DNA from: DASPWV01 sp046727855
GTDB taxonomy: Bacteria; Acidobacteriota; Vicinamibacteria; Vicinamibacterales; UBA2999
Direction: 5' to 3'
NCBI GenBank assembly: GCA_046727855.1
Contig: JBKPDL010000088.1
Coordinates: forward strand, 1-54,986
DNA: 54,986 nucleotides
This document shows, piece by piece, positions 16,078-25,493 of this stretch (position 1 is its first letter; every line of letters starts with the position of its first letter). The notes beneath the pieces are model-generated. The model made no database searches and was not told the origin of the DNA. It saw only the letters and a list, made by a program, of their open reading frames with translations. The position numbers were made by a program, and so were the translations under genes.

Positions 16078-17211
16078 CTATTGCGTGGATTTCGGCGCCC
16101 AGGGATACGGGTCGGCCATCTTCACGCCTTTCGCTTCCATGACCAGTTCGAGGATCCGCTGCCACGATGCGGTACTCGTGCTGCGTCCGTAAATGTTATT
16201 GGTCTTGTGTGCGACCACGAGGTTCAGTGAGGGAAACACCGTGATCCACTGGCCCACCGCGCCCACTGCAGAATACGCGCCCTTGAACGGACCAACCGCC
16301 TTGGGGCCATCCCACACCCACCACATGTAGCCGTAGCCGAAATACCCGTCGCGCCGCCGGGCCGGGTTCATCTCCTGCACGGGTGTGACGACGCTGACGA
16401 TGCGCTTTGCCCACTCCCGCGAGATCACCTGGCGTCCATTCCATTGACCTTCGTGCAGCATCAGGTACCCGATGCGTGCCATGTCGCGCGTCGACACCCA
16501 AATCGGATACGCCGGATACTGCGAAACCGTGAGATCGCCCTCCTTATGCTGTGCGCTGCGATCCCAGTCTTCGAATTGCAGCGGAATCGCAAGCTGCGCT
16601 TGCAGCTCGTCGTAGATGTCACGCTTGGTGAGCTGCTCGAAGATCGCGCCCGCGAGGTTGAAGTCCCAATTGCTGTAGAGCATGTAGCTGCCGGGCTTCT
16701 GAGAGCCACGCGCGGGCGCCTCGGCAAGATCGTCCCCAGAGTACGACGCGGGATGATACACCCCCGAGCGCGCTGTAATGACGTGACCAATCGTGGCTTT
16801 CTTCTCGATCGGGAGAAGGCCGTCAATGTCGTCGATATTCAACTCCTCGAGCGTGGTGTCCAGTTTGATCGTGCTGTTCTCCACCCAGTAGCCATAGAGC
16901 ATCGACAGAATGCTTTTGCGCACTGATGCGACGTAGGAAAGCTCCTGGACGTCGCCGTACTGATAAACGACGCGCCCGCGATCGACGACCACGAGGCCGG
17001 TGGTGTTGGAGTCGTCGCGGATGAACGCCGTTGTTTTCTGCAGAACTTCCGGCGACCAGCCGTAGGCCGCAAGCTCTGCGCGCGGCACGTACTCCCATGA
17101 CTTGCCCGGAAAGATCGATGGTGCCGAGTTCTGCGCCGCAACGGGCGTAAGACACAAGGCGACCGCAAAGATCAGAAATCGAACCAAACGTGCAATGCGG
17201 ATGGTGGTCAT
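16078..17211 (-). CDS. Secreted serine beta-lactamase-fold hydrolase (class C-like)
   Basis: The start is the ATG at 17211 with GAGGAG 6 bp upstream, giving 377 residues. The signal peptide ends at VAAQ (about 27). The Beta-lactamase (PF00144) motifs are SVRK (Ser96, Lys99), YSN (179-181) and GAVGQW in place of the KTG strand. This set is usual in esterase/peptidase members rather than in drug-inactivating enzymes. The substrate is unknown. It is divergent from the phosphoesterase gene (222 bp between starts). Confidence 0.88.
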   Translation of the reverse strand: MTTIRIARLVRFLIFAVALCLTPVAAQNSAPSIFPGKSWEYVPRAELAAYGWSPEVLQKTTAFIRDDSNTTGLVVVDRGRVVYQYGDVQELSYVASVRKSILSMLYGYWVENSTIKLDTTLEELNIDDIDGLLPIEKKATIGHVITARSGVYHPASYSGDDLAEAPARGSQKPGSYMLYSNWDFNLAGAIFEQLTKRDIYDELQAQLAIPLQFEDWDRSAQHKEGDLTVSQYPAYPIWVSTRDMARIGYLMLHEGQWNGRQVISREWAKRIVSVVTPVQEMNPARRRDGYFGYGYMWWVWDGPKAVGPFKGAYSAVGAVGQWITVFPSLNLVVAHKTNNIYGRSTSTASWQRILELVMEAKGVKMADPYPWAPKSTQ

Positions 17212-17433
17212 CGACTGCTCCTCGATGGTGACGGATGTCGCCGGTAGCATACGTGGGCTTGGGCAAACTGCCTAGCGGCCGCCGACCGCGCCATTCGCCG
17301 AGCTGGCATTGCCGCAACCATTCGGTTGAGACACAAAAACTTTGCATCGTGGTGCCACGGCGATCAGCACATCGTTACATCACGCAGGTAAGGTCCTTCA
17401 CGTTCATTGGCCGCCTAGCAACGTGGAGGGGAC

Positions 17434-20400
17434 ATGCGACGACGACTCGCTGGAAGACTGCTTTCTACCGGCATCGGGATTGCCGCCATTGCCGCGATCC
17501 TGGCCGGGCTCGCGTCAACGCTTGCGTCTCTCGCGGGACAATCTGGCGCTGGTGGATCGAAGAGCATTTACTTCAGCGCTCCGGCCGGAATGCTCCCGAC
17601 CACGCGCAGCATCGATATTGATGGCTACAACGCGGCAGTATTGCCAAACGGCCGGTTAGTGACGCCGGTCGGCGTCGAGGTCGCGCTCGACGCGCCGAAG
17701 CCGTACGGCATGGCACTCTCGCCGGATGGAACGTTCCTCGCCACGATTAACAGTGGAGCATCGCGCTTCTCGATCTCGTTGGTCAGAAACCTTCAGAGCG
17801 CTGCCCCATCCGTTACGCGAGTGGACGTGAATGCGACCTTCATGGGCATCGCGTTTTCTGCCGATGGCTCGCGCTTCTTTGCCTCGGGTGGCGAGAACGG
17901 CAATGTCTGGGTCGGCGAGATTGCGACCAATCGCATCATCGGCTCCGTAAACCTCAATGGTCCACTGCACCCGCTTCCCGCTCCGCTCACCGTGACGAGC
18001 GACCCGCCAGGCCGCTTCAAGGGAACATTCCCAGGCAACATGACGCTGGCACCCGATGGACGTTATCTCTATGTCGTCGATCAGGGGAGCTTCGGCGTGT
18101 TTGTCATCGACACGACAAACATCGTCACCGGTGTCAACGGATCGAATCAGCTGACGCAGCCCAACAACTTCGCGGCAGTCGTCGGCCGTGTCGCCGCCGG
18201 CCGCTATCCGTACGCGCTCGCAATGACGGATCAGGGCGACAAGCTCTTTGTGGCAAACGTCGGCGTCTTTCAGTACCGGCATCTTCGTCCATCACTGCCG
18301 ACTGGCAATGCCAACAAGGATTACCCACTCGGCTATCCCGGTGCGGGTTACCCGGAAGAAACCGAGACCGATCGAACGATCAAGATCAAGAAGGTGGATC
18401 CGCGCAATCTGCCCGATACGCTGCGCGACCCCGAAGGCATTCGTGTCGGATACATCGACCAGGACATCAACTATGGCGTGCCAGGCCTCGGCAGCCCGAA
18501 TGTGCCGCAGGCCTCGTCGGTGTATGTCTTCAATACCGGGCAGCAACCCACGGCTCCGCCTCTTGCCAAGAGCATCAAGACTGGTCTTCTCGTCGGCGAA
18601 GTCGATCGCGGCATCAAGACGTTCAGTGGCAGCCATCCCAATGCGGTCGCGGTCGGGCGCGAGGCGATTTACGTGTCGAACGGCAACAACGACAGCGTAT
18701 CGATTCTGCATCCTGCCACGTATGAGGAGCTGCATCGCGTGAGCCTCGACGTCTTTCGCGGTGCGGACGCGCACCTCAAAGGGATTCAGCCCGTCGCGCT
18801 TGCATTGAGTCCCGATGGCGACTTTCTCTACGTTGCCGAGGCCGGGATCAACGCGGTAGCAGTGCTGCGACTTCAGGGCAAGAGCGCGCAAGTGCTGGGA
18901 CACATTCCGGTGGGCTGGTGGCCGAGCAGCGTGCAACTGAGCGCCGACGGACGCCGGCTGTACGTTGCAAATTCGCACGGCCGCGGCGCCGGCCCGGACA
19001 ACAGTGTGCCGCCCGACAATCTTGGGTCGCCAAAGCACAGCACAATGGGATCGATCAGCATCGTCCCGGTTCCCAACAGTCAGCTTCTCGAGGTGTGGAC
19101 GCGGCGCGTGCTCGCCAACAATGGGCTGGTTCAAAAGGAATTACTTGATGGCGATCCAAACAATCCCATTCCGGTCAAGGCCGGCCAGCCGAGCAACCAG
19201 ATCAAGCACATCATCTTTCTCAACAAAGAGAACTCGACGCACGACCAGATGCTTGGCGACATCGTGACCACGCGGCGCGGCGTGCCGGTTGCCGGCGAAC
19301 CGTCGTACTCGCTTGGTTACGACGCCAGCCCAAATCACCACGAGCTCGCACTTGCGTTTTCGTTCAGCGACAACTTTTATCTCGAGCCGGCGGTGTCATC
19401 AGACGGTCATCGCTGGTTGACGAATACGTATACGACCGAGTTTGAAGAGACCCACTGGCCTGCGTCGTACGGAGGGCAGCGGCGCGATGCCGGTGACGAC
19501 CCGAACGTCTTCGGTCCTTACCCAGGCCGGCTTGGATTCACTGATGCGAATGGGTCCCCGGATCCCCATGATTACAACCAGCACGGCAGCATCTTTTTGC
19601 ACCTTTATCGGCATGGCCAGTCATTCGTCAATTTCGGAAACGGTTTCGAGTTCGCTCAAGTGGACGAAGACGCCGGGACCGAGCCGACCGGGATCCGGCA
19701 GCACGTCAATATCCCGATGGAGAAGGTGCTGAGGGACCACAGCGACCATCTCTTTCCGGAGTACAACACGCATATCCCCGACTCGCCGCTGGTGAACGAT
19801 CCGCAGCGATTCAATCGCTTCGGCCGTTTCAAGCAGGTGTTCGAGTCGCATTACGTCGACCGGCAGAATGGGGTGTGCAAGCTTCCCGCGTACGTTGATC
19901 TGTTCTATCCGAACGATCACGGCGGCGGTGCCTTCGACATCAACCCTAACGGTCCGGCCTGGTCGTACAAGCGCTTCGTTCAGGACAACGATGCGGCGTT
20001 GGGCCTCACTGTCGAACTGATCTCGAACAGCCCGTGCTGGAAAGACACGGTCATCTTCGTCGTCGAGGACGATCCGCAGAATGGGCTTGATCACGTCGAC
20101 GGCTATCGGTCGATCTTCCTCGCGATCAGTCCGTGGGTGAAGCGGGAGTACGTGAGCAAGCAGCACACCAGCCTGGCGAGCATCTTCAAGACCGTGAATC
20201 TGATTCTCGGGTTGCCGCCCTTGAATCAATACGACGCGGCTGCGACCGACTTGCGCGACATCTTCACGTCGACACCCGACTTCCGCCCGTACGCGATGAC
20301 GCCAATTCTCTGGGCCGGGCAGGCGTCGGCCGAATGGATCGCGGCAACGAAGGCAATCGACTTCAGCAGACCGGATTCGGACGAAGTCAAGCTGCGCGCG

Positions 20401-20466
20401 GCAATCCTGCAATCTGAAGGACTTCCGCGGCGAACGTCACCTCCCCAACCCAACACTCAGAAATAA
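17434..20466 (+). CDS. YncE-like beta-propeller fused to phosphoesterase (PLC/AcpA-like), protein 1
   Basis: This is a 1010-residue exported protein with an N-terminal signal or anchor (9-37). Residues about 70-570 hold YVTN/YncE propeller blades (GMALSPDGTFLATINSG, ALSPDGDFLYVAEAG, QLSADGRRLYVANSHG). Residues about 590-960 are the alkaline-phosphatase-superfamily phosphoesterase domain: KHIIFLNKENSTHDQMLGD at the nucleophile region, FSFSDNFY, PNDHGGG and VEDDPQNGLDHVDGYRS for metal binding. The family consensus at the nucleophile is ENRTYDQ; here Arg is Ser. The substrate is probably a phosphate ester in the periplasm or outside the cell. It is the first gene of a plus-strand group with a barrel protein and a second copy of the same architecture. 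Confidence 0.88.
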   Translation: MRRRLAGRLLSTGIGIAAIAAILAGLASTLASLAGQSGAGGSKSIYFSAPAGMLPTTRSIDIDGYNAAVLPNGRLVTPVGVEVALDAPKPYGMALSPDGTFLATINSGASRFSISLVRNLQSAAPSVTRVDVNATFMGIAFSADGSRFFASGGENGNVWVGEIATNRIIGSVNLNGPLHPLPAPLTVTSDPPGRFKGTFPGNMTLAPDGRYLYVVDQGSFGVFVIDTTNIVTGVNGSNQLTQPNNFAAVVGRVAAGRYPYALAMTDQGDKLFVANVGVFQYRHLRPSLPTGNANKDYPLGYPGAGYPEETETDRTIKIKKVDPRNLPDTLRDPEGIRVGYIDQDINYGVPGLGSPNVPQASSVYVFNTGQQPTAPPLAKSIKTGLLVGEVDRGIKTFSGSHPNAVAVGREAIYVSNGNNDSVSILHPATYEELHRVSLDVFRGADAHLKGIQPVALALSPDGDFLYVAEAGINAVAVLRLQGKSAQVLGHIPVGWWPSSVQLSADGRRLYVANSHGRGAGPDNSVPPDNLGSPKHSTMGSISIVPVPNSQLLEVWTRRVLANNGLVQKELLDGDPNNPIPVKAGQPSNQIKHIIFLNKENSTHDQMLGDIVTTRRGVPVAGEPSYSLGYDASPNHHELALAFSFSDNFYLEPAVSSDGHRWLTNTYTTEFEETHWPASYGGQRRDAGDDPNVFGPYPGRLGFTDANGSPDPHDYNQHGSIFLHLYRHGQSFVNFGNGFEFAQVDEDAGTEPTGIRQHVNIPMEKVLRDHSDHLFPEYNTHIPDSPLVNDPQRFNRFGRFKQVFESHYVDRQNGVCKLPAYVDLFYPNDHGGGAFDINPNGPAWSYKRFVQDNDAALGLTVELISNSPCWKDTVIFVVEDDPQNGLDHVDGYRSIFLAISPWVKREYVSKQHTSLASIFKTVNLILGLPPLNQYDAAATDLRDIFTSTPDFRPYAMTPILWAGQASAEWIAATKAIDFSRPDSDEVKLRAAILQSEGLPRRTSPPQPNTQK

Positions 20467-20561
20467 CGAATGAGCGTCAGCAGGGTCCGGTTCAGGCCGG
20501 GCCCTTGTTGGCTTCGCGTCCGTTCAACCAAAGGTGTGTTTCACGCAGTAGAGGAGTAACC

Positions 20562-21374
20562 ATGCATTCGATCAAGCGGATTGTTTGGTCAGGATTGCTG
20601 ACCGCGCTCGTGGCAACGACTGCCGCCGCGCAGGATCGGACGACACCGGTTCGCGATCGCCAGTTCATGTTTTCGGTCTCGACGCTGCCGACGGAAGTGC
20701 GCCATGCCACGGTAGACATGGACTTCGGTTTCGGTGAGCACGCATTTGACGTCACCGACGGTGATCGCCCCGAGCAGCGGTTTGGCATTCAGGCATCGGT
20801 CGCCAACCGCCTCACGTTACTGGCACGCATCGGTGTGTCGAGCGACGAACGTGACTTGCGGTCGTCGCAGCAAGGCGAACTGCTCTACAGCGTGATCCAG
20901 TCGCCGCAATCGCAAGCAAGTCTTGCGATCGGTATGGGAATGCGACATGAATCGGCGGGCGCCAACGTGCTGCTGGCGCGTGTCGCCGCAGGTCGCGCAT
21001 TCAATGCGTGGCGTGTCGATGGCAATGCGCTCTTCGAAAAGCCGTACTCGATCGGCCGCGACGCGGTCGACTTGATCACGACCGTCGGTGTCTCGCGACG
21101 GCTCCTCCCCTCGCTCCACGCCGGCGTCGAGCTGATTGGCGAGGACCTTGAAGGCTTCTGGGAAGAGGAGGAAGCGGAGGGCGGCGCGCGCCTGTTGATT
21201 GGACCGTCGTTCCGCATCGCACCGCCTGCCAAGCGATGGCAGGTGAGCGTTGCGGGCGGACCGATTATCCACGCGACGCGGAGCGGGCGTTTGAGCGAAG
21301 CAGCGCGGGGACTACCGCCATCCAACGGCAAAGCGGGCTATGCCATCAGGACGGCATTGAGCTACGGATTTTAG
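20562..21374 (+). CDS. Outer-membrane beta-barrel-like protein between the two phosphoesterases
   Basis: The ATG at 20562 with GAGGAG 6 bp upstream gives 270 residues. The signal peptide ends at TAAAQ (about 24). The rest alternates in barrel fashion, with strands such as RFGIQASVANRLTLLARIGV and YAIRTALSYGF, and ends in Phe, the usual barrel-assembly C-terminal residue. The next gene starts 19 bp after its stop, so this gene and phosphoesterase 2 are co-expressed. It may be a surface anchor or uptake pore for products of the phosphoesterases; this is inference. The acidic stretch FWEEEEAEGG is probably an outer loop. Confidence 0.75.
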   Translation: MHSIKRIVWSGLLTALVATTAAAQDRTTPVRDRQFMFSVSTLPTEVRHATVDMDFGFGEHAFDVTDGDRPEQRFGIQASVANRLTLLARIGVSSDERDLRSSQQGELLYSVIQSPQSQASLAIGMGMRHESAGANVLLARVAAGRAFNAWRVDGNALFEKPYSIGRDAVDLITTVGVSRRLLPSLHAGVELIGEDLEGFWEEEEAEGGARLLIGPSFRIAPPAKRWQVSVAGGPIIHATRSGRLSEAARGLPPSNGKAGYAIRTALSYGF

Positions 21375-21392
21375 TTGGGCACGGAGGACGTG

Positions 21393-24260
21393 ATGAATAA
21401 GACCGCACCTGTTATGCGATTTGTGCTTGCCGCGATGGTCGCAATCGCCATTTCCGGCTCACAGGTCATCGACGCTGCGAAGCCGATTCAGGGAGAGCTG
21501 CTCCACACGGGCATGCGCATCACACCGACGGCCGCCCCGGGTTCGGTGTTTACGACGCTTGATCCCGACATTCCGGCGCTTCCCGATTACGTTGCCGGAC
21601 AGGCCGTCAGCACGGCGCTGAGCCCTGACGGCAACACGCTGTTGGTTCTCACCAGTGGATATAACCGGATGAACGGCGCGAACGGCAGTCGTGTCGCCGC
21701 CTGGTCGAACGAATACGTTTTCATCTACAACGTCGCCGGCGGAACCGCCGTCAAGCAGCAAGTTTTGCAAGTGCCGAACACCTTCAACGGCATCGCCTGG
21801 AACCCAAATGGACAATCGTTCTATGTTTCCGGCGGTAGCGACGATTCCGCGCACTTCTATTCCAAGGTTGGCAACGCGTGGGCCGAGCAGTTGCCCGCGC
21901 TCGACCTGGGCAATCATCCGAATCTGAGCGGCTTCTATCAAGCGATGGCTGCTGGAATGGCCGTCAACTCGCGCGGCGACCGGCTCGTCGTCGCGAACAT
22001 GCTCTACGACTCAGTGACGGTCGTGAATCTCGCGACACGCATGTTGATTGGCGATGTGGATTTAAGGCCCGGCGCGGCCGATCCGTCCAAGGCTGGCACA
22101 CCCGGCGGCACATATCCGTTCTGGGTCACGATCAAAGGCGGCGACAAGGTGTACGTGTCCAGTCAGCGCGACCGCGAGATCGTGATCGTGACGCTCGCGG
22201 GAACGCCGAGGGTCACTGGTCGCATTCCTGTCGGCGGTCTGCCGAGCAAGATGATCCTCAACCGCTCGGAGTCGCTGCTGTTTGTCGCCGAGTCGAACAG
22301 CGATTCAGTGGCAGTCATTGATACCTCGACGGATGTAGTGATCGGACGCGTAGCCACGACCGGGCCGGAAAACGTGCTGGCCAAAGCGGGAAAGTTCAAA
22401 GGCAGCAATCCAAACAGCCTCGCCCTCTCGCCAGATGAGAAGACCTTGTATGTGACGAATGGCGGCACGAACTCGCTCGCGGTGATCGATCTCCAACAGC
22501 CTGGCGGCGAGATCGGCGCACGTGTCACCGGCCTGATACCAACCGGGTATTACCCCAACGCCGTGTCGGTCAGCGCGGATGGCTCGATGCTGTACGTGGT
22601 CAATGGCATGAGCAATACGGGTCCCAATCCGGACGCGTGCCGCGACAACCTGTCGATCGCGCCGGGTTCATCCAATGCCTGCAGCGCCGCAAACCAGTAC
22701 TCGTGGCAGTCGACCAAGGCAGGATTCCTCACCTTGCCGGTTCCTGATCGCAACGATCTGGTGCACCTGACGCAGCAGGTGGCGGCGAACAACCGCATGG
22801 AGCGCACACCCGATCAGGCCAAGAACGAGCGGGCGATGGCGGCCGTTCGCAAGCAGATCAAGCACGTCATCTATATCGTCAAGGAGAACCGCACTTACGA
22901 TCAGGTGTTTGGCGATCTGCCGGCCGGCAACGGCGATCCGAGCCTCGCCATCCTTTCGCCGTTCAGTCCCAATCACAAGAAGATCGCCATGAACTTCGTG
23001 CTTCTGGACAACTTTTACGATTCCGGTACGGTGAGCGGCGACGGCTGGAACTGGAGCACCGCGGGTCGCGCCAATGACTACACGCAGAAAAGCGTCCCGG
23101 TGAATTACGGCGGACGCGGGTTTTCCTACGACTGGGAAGGAGCGAATCGCAACGTGAATGTGTCGCTGCCCGGTCTTGCCGAACGGAAAGCCCAGGATCC
23201 GTCCTACCCGAACGATCGAAATCTGCTGCCGGGCGTGGCGGACGTTGCGGCGCCGGACAGCCCCGAGGGCGAAGCGGGAACCGGCTATCTCTGGGATGCT
23301 GCGCTGCGCGCCGGCCTGACCATCCGCAACTACGGTTTTTTCGTCGGCAATCGCCCAGCCCTGAGCGCCACGTTCCGCACTCCATTCGCACTCGGCGTGC
23401 CGCAGGCGGAGCCGTTGAAAGAGGCGCTCGCAGGAAATACCGATGTCTATTTCCGCGGCTACGACCAAACCAATGCGGACTTCTGGCTGTTCAAGGAATG
23501 GGAGCGCGAGTTCGACCAGTTCGTGGCCAACAACAACCTTCCCAATCTCATGTTCGTGCGATTCCCGCACGATCATTTCGGCAACTTCAACACCGCGATT
23601 GACGGCGTCAACACCGTCGAAACGCAGATGGCCGATAACGATTACGCCGTCGGCTTGCTGATGGAGAAAGTCGCGAAAAGCAAGTACAAGGACAGCACGC
23701 TGATCTTCGTTGTCGAAGATGATGCGCAAAACGGCGGCGACCACGTGGATGCGCACCGCAGCATCGCGCTCGTCGCCGGACCTTTCGTCAAACAGGGGAA
23801 GGTCGTGTCTGAACACTACACCACGGTCAGCATGATTCGCACGATTGTCGACGTGCTCGGGCTCGAATCGCCCGGTTTGAACGACGCGCTTGCTGAACCG
23901 ATGGCGCAAGTCTTCAACTCTTCGCCAGGGACGTGGACTTACACGGCCGAAGTCCCCGCGGTCTTGCTCAGCACACAGTTACCGGTGCCGACGCAAGTCG
24001 CACGCAACGGGCAGCGCAACCGGGAATTTGGCGCCACTACTGCCACACGTCCATTGCGAACTCCCGAGTACTGGCAAAAAGTGATGGGCGATCAGAACTT
24101 CGAAGTCGAAGACGACCTCGATACCGACGACTTCAATCTCGCGCTCTGGGTGGGACTGCAGGGTGAAGGTGTGCCCTATCCTGAAATCCGGCACGGAAAG
24201 GACATGCGAAGCAATCGGAAGCAACTCTTGAAGCTTCACTTCGCGCAACAGCAACCGTAA
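21393..24260 (+). CDS. YncE-like beta-propeller fused to phosphoesterase, protein 2
   Basis: The ATG at 21393 has GGAGG upstream and gives 955 residues. The signal peptide is at about 1-28. The propeller (50-460) includes ALSPDGNTLLVLTSG, LSPDEKTLYVTNGG and VSADGSMLYVVNGMS. The phosphoesterase domain (485-840) keeps the family motif KHVIYIVKENRTYDQVFGD, then FVLLDNFYDSG, FPHDHFG and VVEDDAQNGGDHVDAHRS. A further ~90-residue tail (YWQKVMGDQNFEVEDDLDTDDF onward) is absent from protein 1. The two copies are clearly diverged paralogues, not a recent duplication. The probable role is release of phosphate or head groups outside the inner membrane. Confidence 0.9.
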   Translation: MNKTAPVMRFVLAAMVAIAISGSQVIDAAKPIQGELLHTGMRITPTAAPGSVFTTLDPDIPALPDYVAGQAVSTALSPDGNTLLVLTSGYNRMNGANGSRVAAWSNEYVFIYNVAGGTAVKQQVLQVPNTFNGIAWNPNGQSFYVSGGSDDSAHFYSKVGNAWAEQLPALDLGNHPNLSGFYQAMAAGMAVNSRGDRLVVANMLYDSVTVVNLATRMLIGDVDLRPGAADPSKAGTPGGTYPFWVTIKGGDKVYVSSQRDREIVIVTLAGTPRVTGRIPVGGLPSKMILNRSESLLFVAESNSDSVAVIDTSTDVVIGRVATTGPENVLAKAGKFKGSNPNSLALSPDEKTLYVTNGGTNSLAVIDLQQPGGEIGARVTGLIPTGYYPNAVSVSADGSMLYVVNGMSNTGPNPDACRDNLSIAPGSSNACSAANQYSWQSTKAGFLTLPVPDRNDLVHLTQQVAANNRMERTPDQAKNERAMAAVRKQIKHVIYIVKENRTYDQVFGDLPAGNGDPSLAILSPFSPNHKKIAMNFVLLDNFYDSGTVSGDGWNWSTAGRANDYTQKSVPVNYGGRGFSYDWEGANRNVNVSLPGLAERKAQDPSYPNDRNLLPGVADVAAPDSPEGEAGTGYLWDAALRAGLTIRNYGFFVGNRPALSATFRTPFALGVPQAEPLKEALAGNTDVYFRGYDQTNADFWLFKEWEREFDQFVANNNLPNLMFVRFPHDHFGNFNTAIDGVNTVETQMADNDYAVGLLMEKVAKSKYKDSTLIFVVEDDAQNGGDHVDAHRSIALVAGPFVKQGKVVSEHYTTVSMIRTIVDVLGLESPGLNDALAEPMAQVFNSSPGTWTYTAEVPAVLLSTQLPVPTQVARNGQRNREFGATTATRPLRTPEYWQKVMGDQNFEVEDDLDTDDFNLALWVGLQGEGVPYPEIRHGKDMRSNRKQLLKLHFAQQQP

Positions 24261-24329
24261 GGAGCGACGTATCAACTCGTCGCCATCGTTCGTGAGCGGC
24301 GCGATCGCCGTCTGTGCCGAGGCCGCCTC

Positions 24330-24651
24330 TTTGCCCCCACCGCGGCGGGATGCGCATCGCCAAGCGCCTTGCGCAGCGACGGCACTGCGCGCTTGGCGAC
24401 GTCGCTCGAATTCCACAGGCCGCTTGCGGCCGCCTCGCGGACTGCGGGGTCGTTATCGCTCTAGGCCACGGCAAGCGCGTCGACCGCCTCCGCCATCTTC
24501 AGATCGCCGAGTCCGCGGGCCGCATCCACGCGCTTCGCCACGTCGCGGCTTTTCAAATCGCGGCTGTACCGTTCGACCAGCTTCAGCCGTCTGACGTTTG
24601 CGCGGAAAGGAGAGCCGAGACGAGGACACCCTGCACGAGTACTCTAAGCAT
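24330..24651 (-). pseudogene. Decayed HEAT-repeat protein gene
   Basis: A good start exists: AGGAGGGCGCC before the ATG at 24651, then a signal peptide (LRVLVQGVLVSALLSAQTS) that stops at a TGA. One frame over, the sequence continues as RRLKLVERYSRDLKSRDVAK and then DAARGLGDLKMAEAVDALAVA, followed by an in-frame TAG (24461-24463), then SDNDPAVREAAASGLWN. These are HEAT-repeat helices (DxDPxVRxAAAxxL). One frameshift plus one stop make this a true pseudogene. Bases 24652-24805 and 24261-24329 show nothing further. Confidence 0.65.
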
Positions 24652-24805
24652 GGCGCCCTCCTGTTGGGGTAGCAAAGCGTAGCACGGCTGTGCAGCGTGA
24701 GCACCGCGAGAATCGTGGCTCCAGGCTGTCGTAGGAACTGCCGCGCGCCATGTGAGCGATCGCCAGCGGTCGCTTCGAACTCCCCACTCCACGCCATGTG
24801 CGCTT

Positions 24806-25282
24806 TTATGCTTGCTCGGCGGCGCGCTGCAACGTCGGAATGTCGATCTTCTTCATCTCGAGCATCGCCTCCATCGCGCGCTTCGACTTCTCGGGGTCGG
24901 GATCACTCAGTAGCTGGCCCAGGATTGTCGGCACGATCTGCCAGGACAGGCCGAACTTGTCTTTGAGCCATCCGCATTGCGATTCCTGACCGCCGCTTTG
25001 CAGGAGCTTGTTCCAATACGTGTCGACTTCCTGCTGTGTGTTGCAGTGCACCACGAAGGAAATTGCTTCGGTGAACTTGAACTGTGGTCCGCCGTTGAGC
25101 GCCATGAAAGGCTTGCCATCGAGCTCGAACTCGACGGTCATGACGCCGCCCTTGGGCCCGGGCCCGGCGTCCCCGTAGCGCGCGACCTTGCCGATCTTCG
25201 AGTTAGGAAAAACAGAGACGTAGAAGTTCGCTGCCTCTTCCGCCTGAGTATCGAACCACAAAAACGAGCTGATCTTTGGCAT
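24806..25282 (-). CDS. VOC-family protein (PhnB/3-demethylubiquinone methyltransferase-like fold)
   Basis: This 158-residue protein of the PF06983 type starts MPKISSFLWFDTQAEEAANFYVSVFPNSKIG. It continues with VMTVEFELDGKPFMALNGGP, FTEAISFVVHCNTQQEVDTYW and CGWLKDKFGLSWQIVPTIL. These are the standard blocks of the YjdN/PhnB-like glyoxalase-fold group. Despite older names, members are not proven methyltransferases; many are uncharacterised dimeric metal- or ligand-binding proteins. It is cytoplasmic and the length is normal. It stands alone; the next gene upstream ends 212 bp away. Confidence 0.9.
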   Translation of the reverse strand: MPKISSFLWFDTQAEEAANFYVSVFPNSKIGKVARYGDAGPGPKGGVMTVEFELDGKPFMALNGGPQFKFTEAISFVVHCNTQQEVDTYWNKLLQSGGQESQCGWLKDKFGLSWQIVPTILGQLLSDPDPEKSKRAMEAMLEMKKIDIPTLQRAAEQA

Positions 25283-25493
25283 GTCGCCGTCCCTCCACTG
25301 TGATGTCGTAATCGGCAGGCCGAGATCGACAAGTCGGCGCCGTGTTCATCCCGTTCGGACCGCTGAAGCTCTTCGGCTGTCCGCGAGGTCCAGACCCAAT
25401 GCCGCCGTTCGATCCGACGACGCAAGTCGGTGTTGCCTTTGCGGGCGCAAGCGCCTGGAGCGTGGATCGGATCATCGCGGCATCGCGGCGCCG

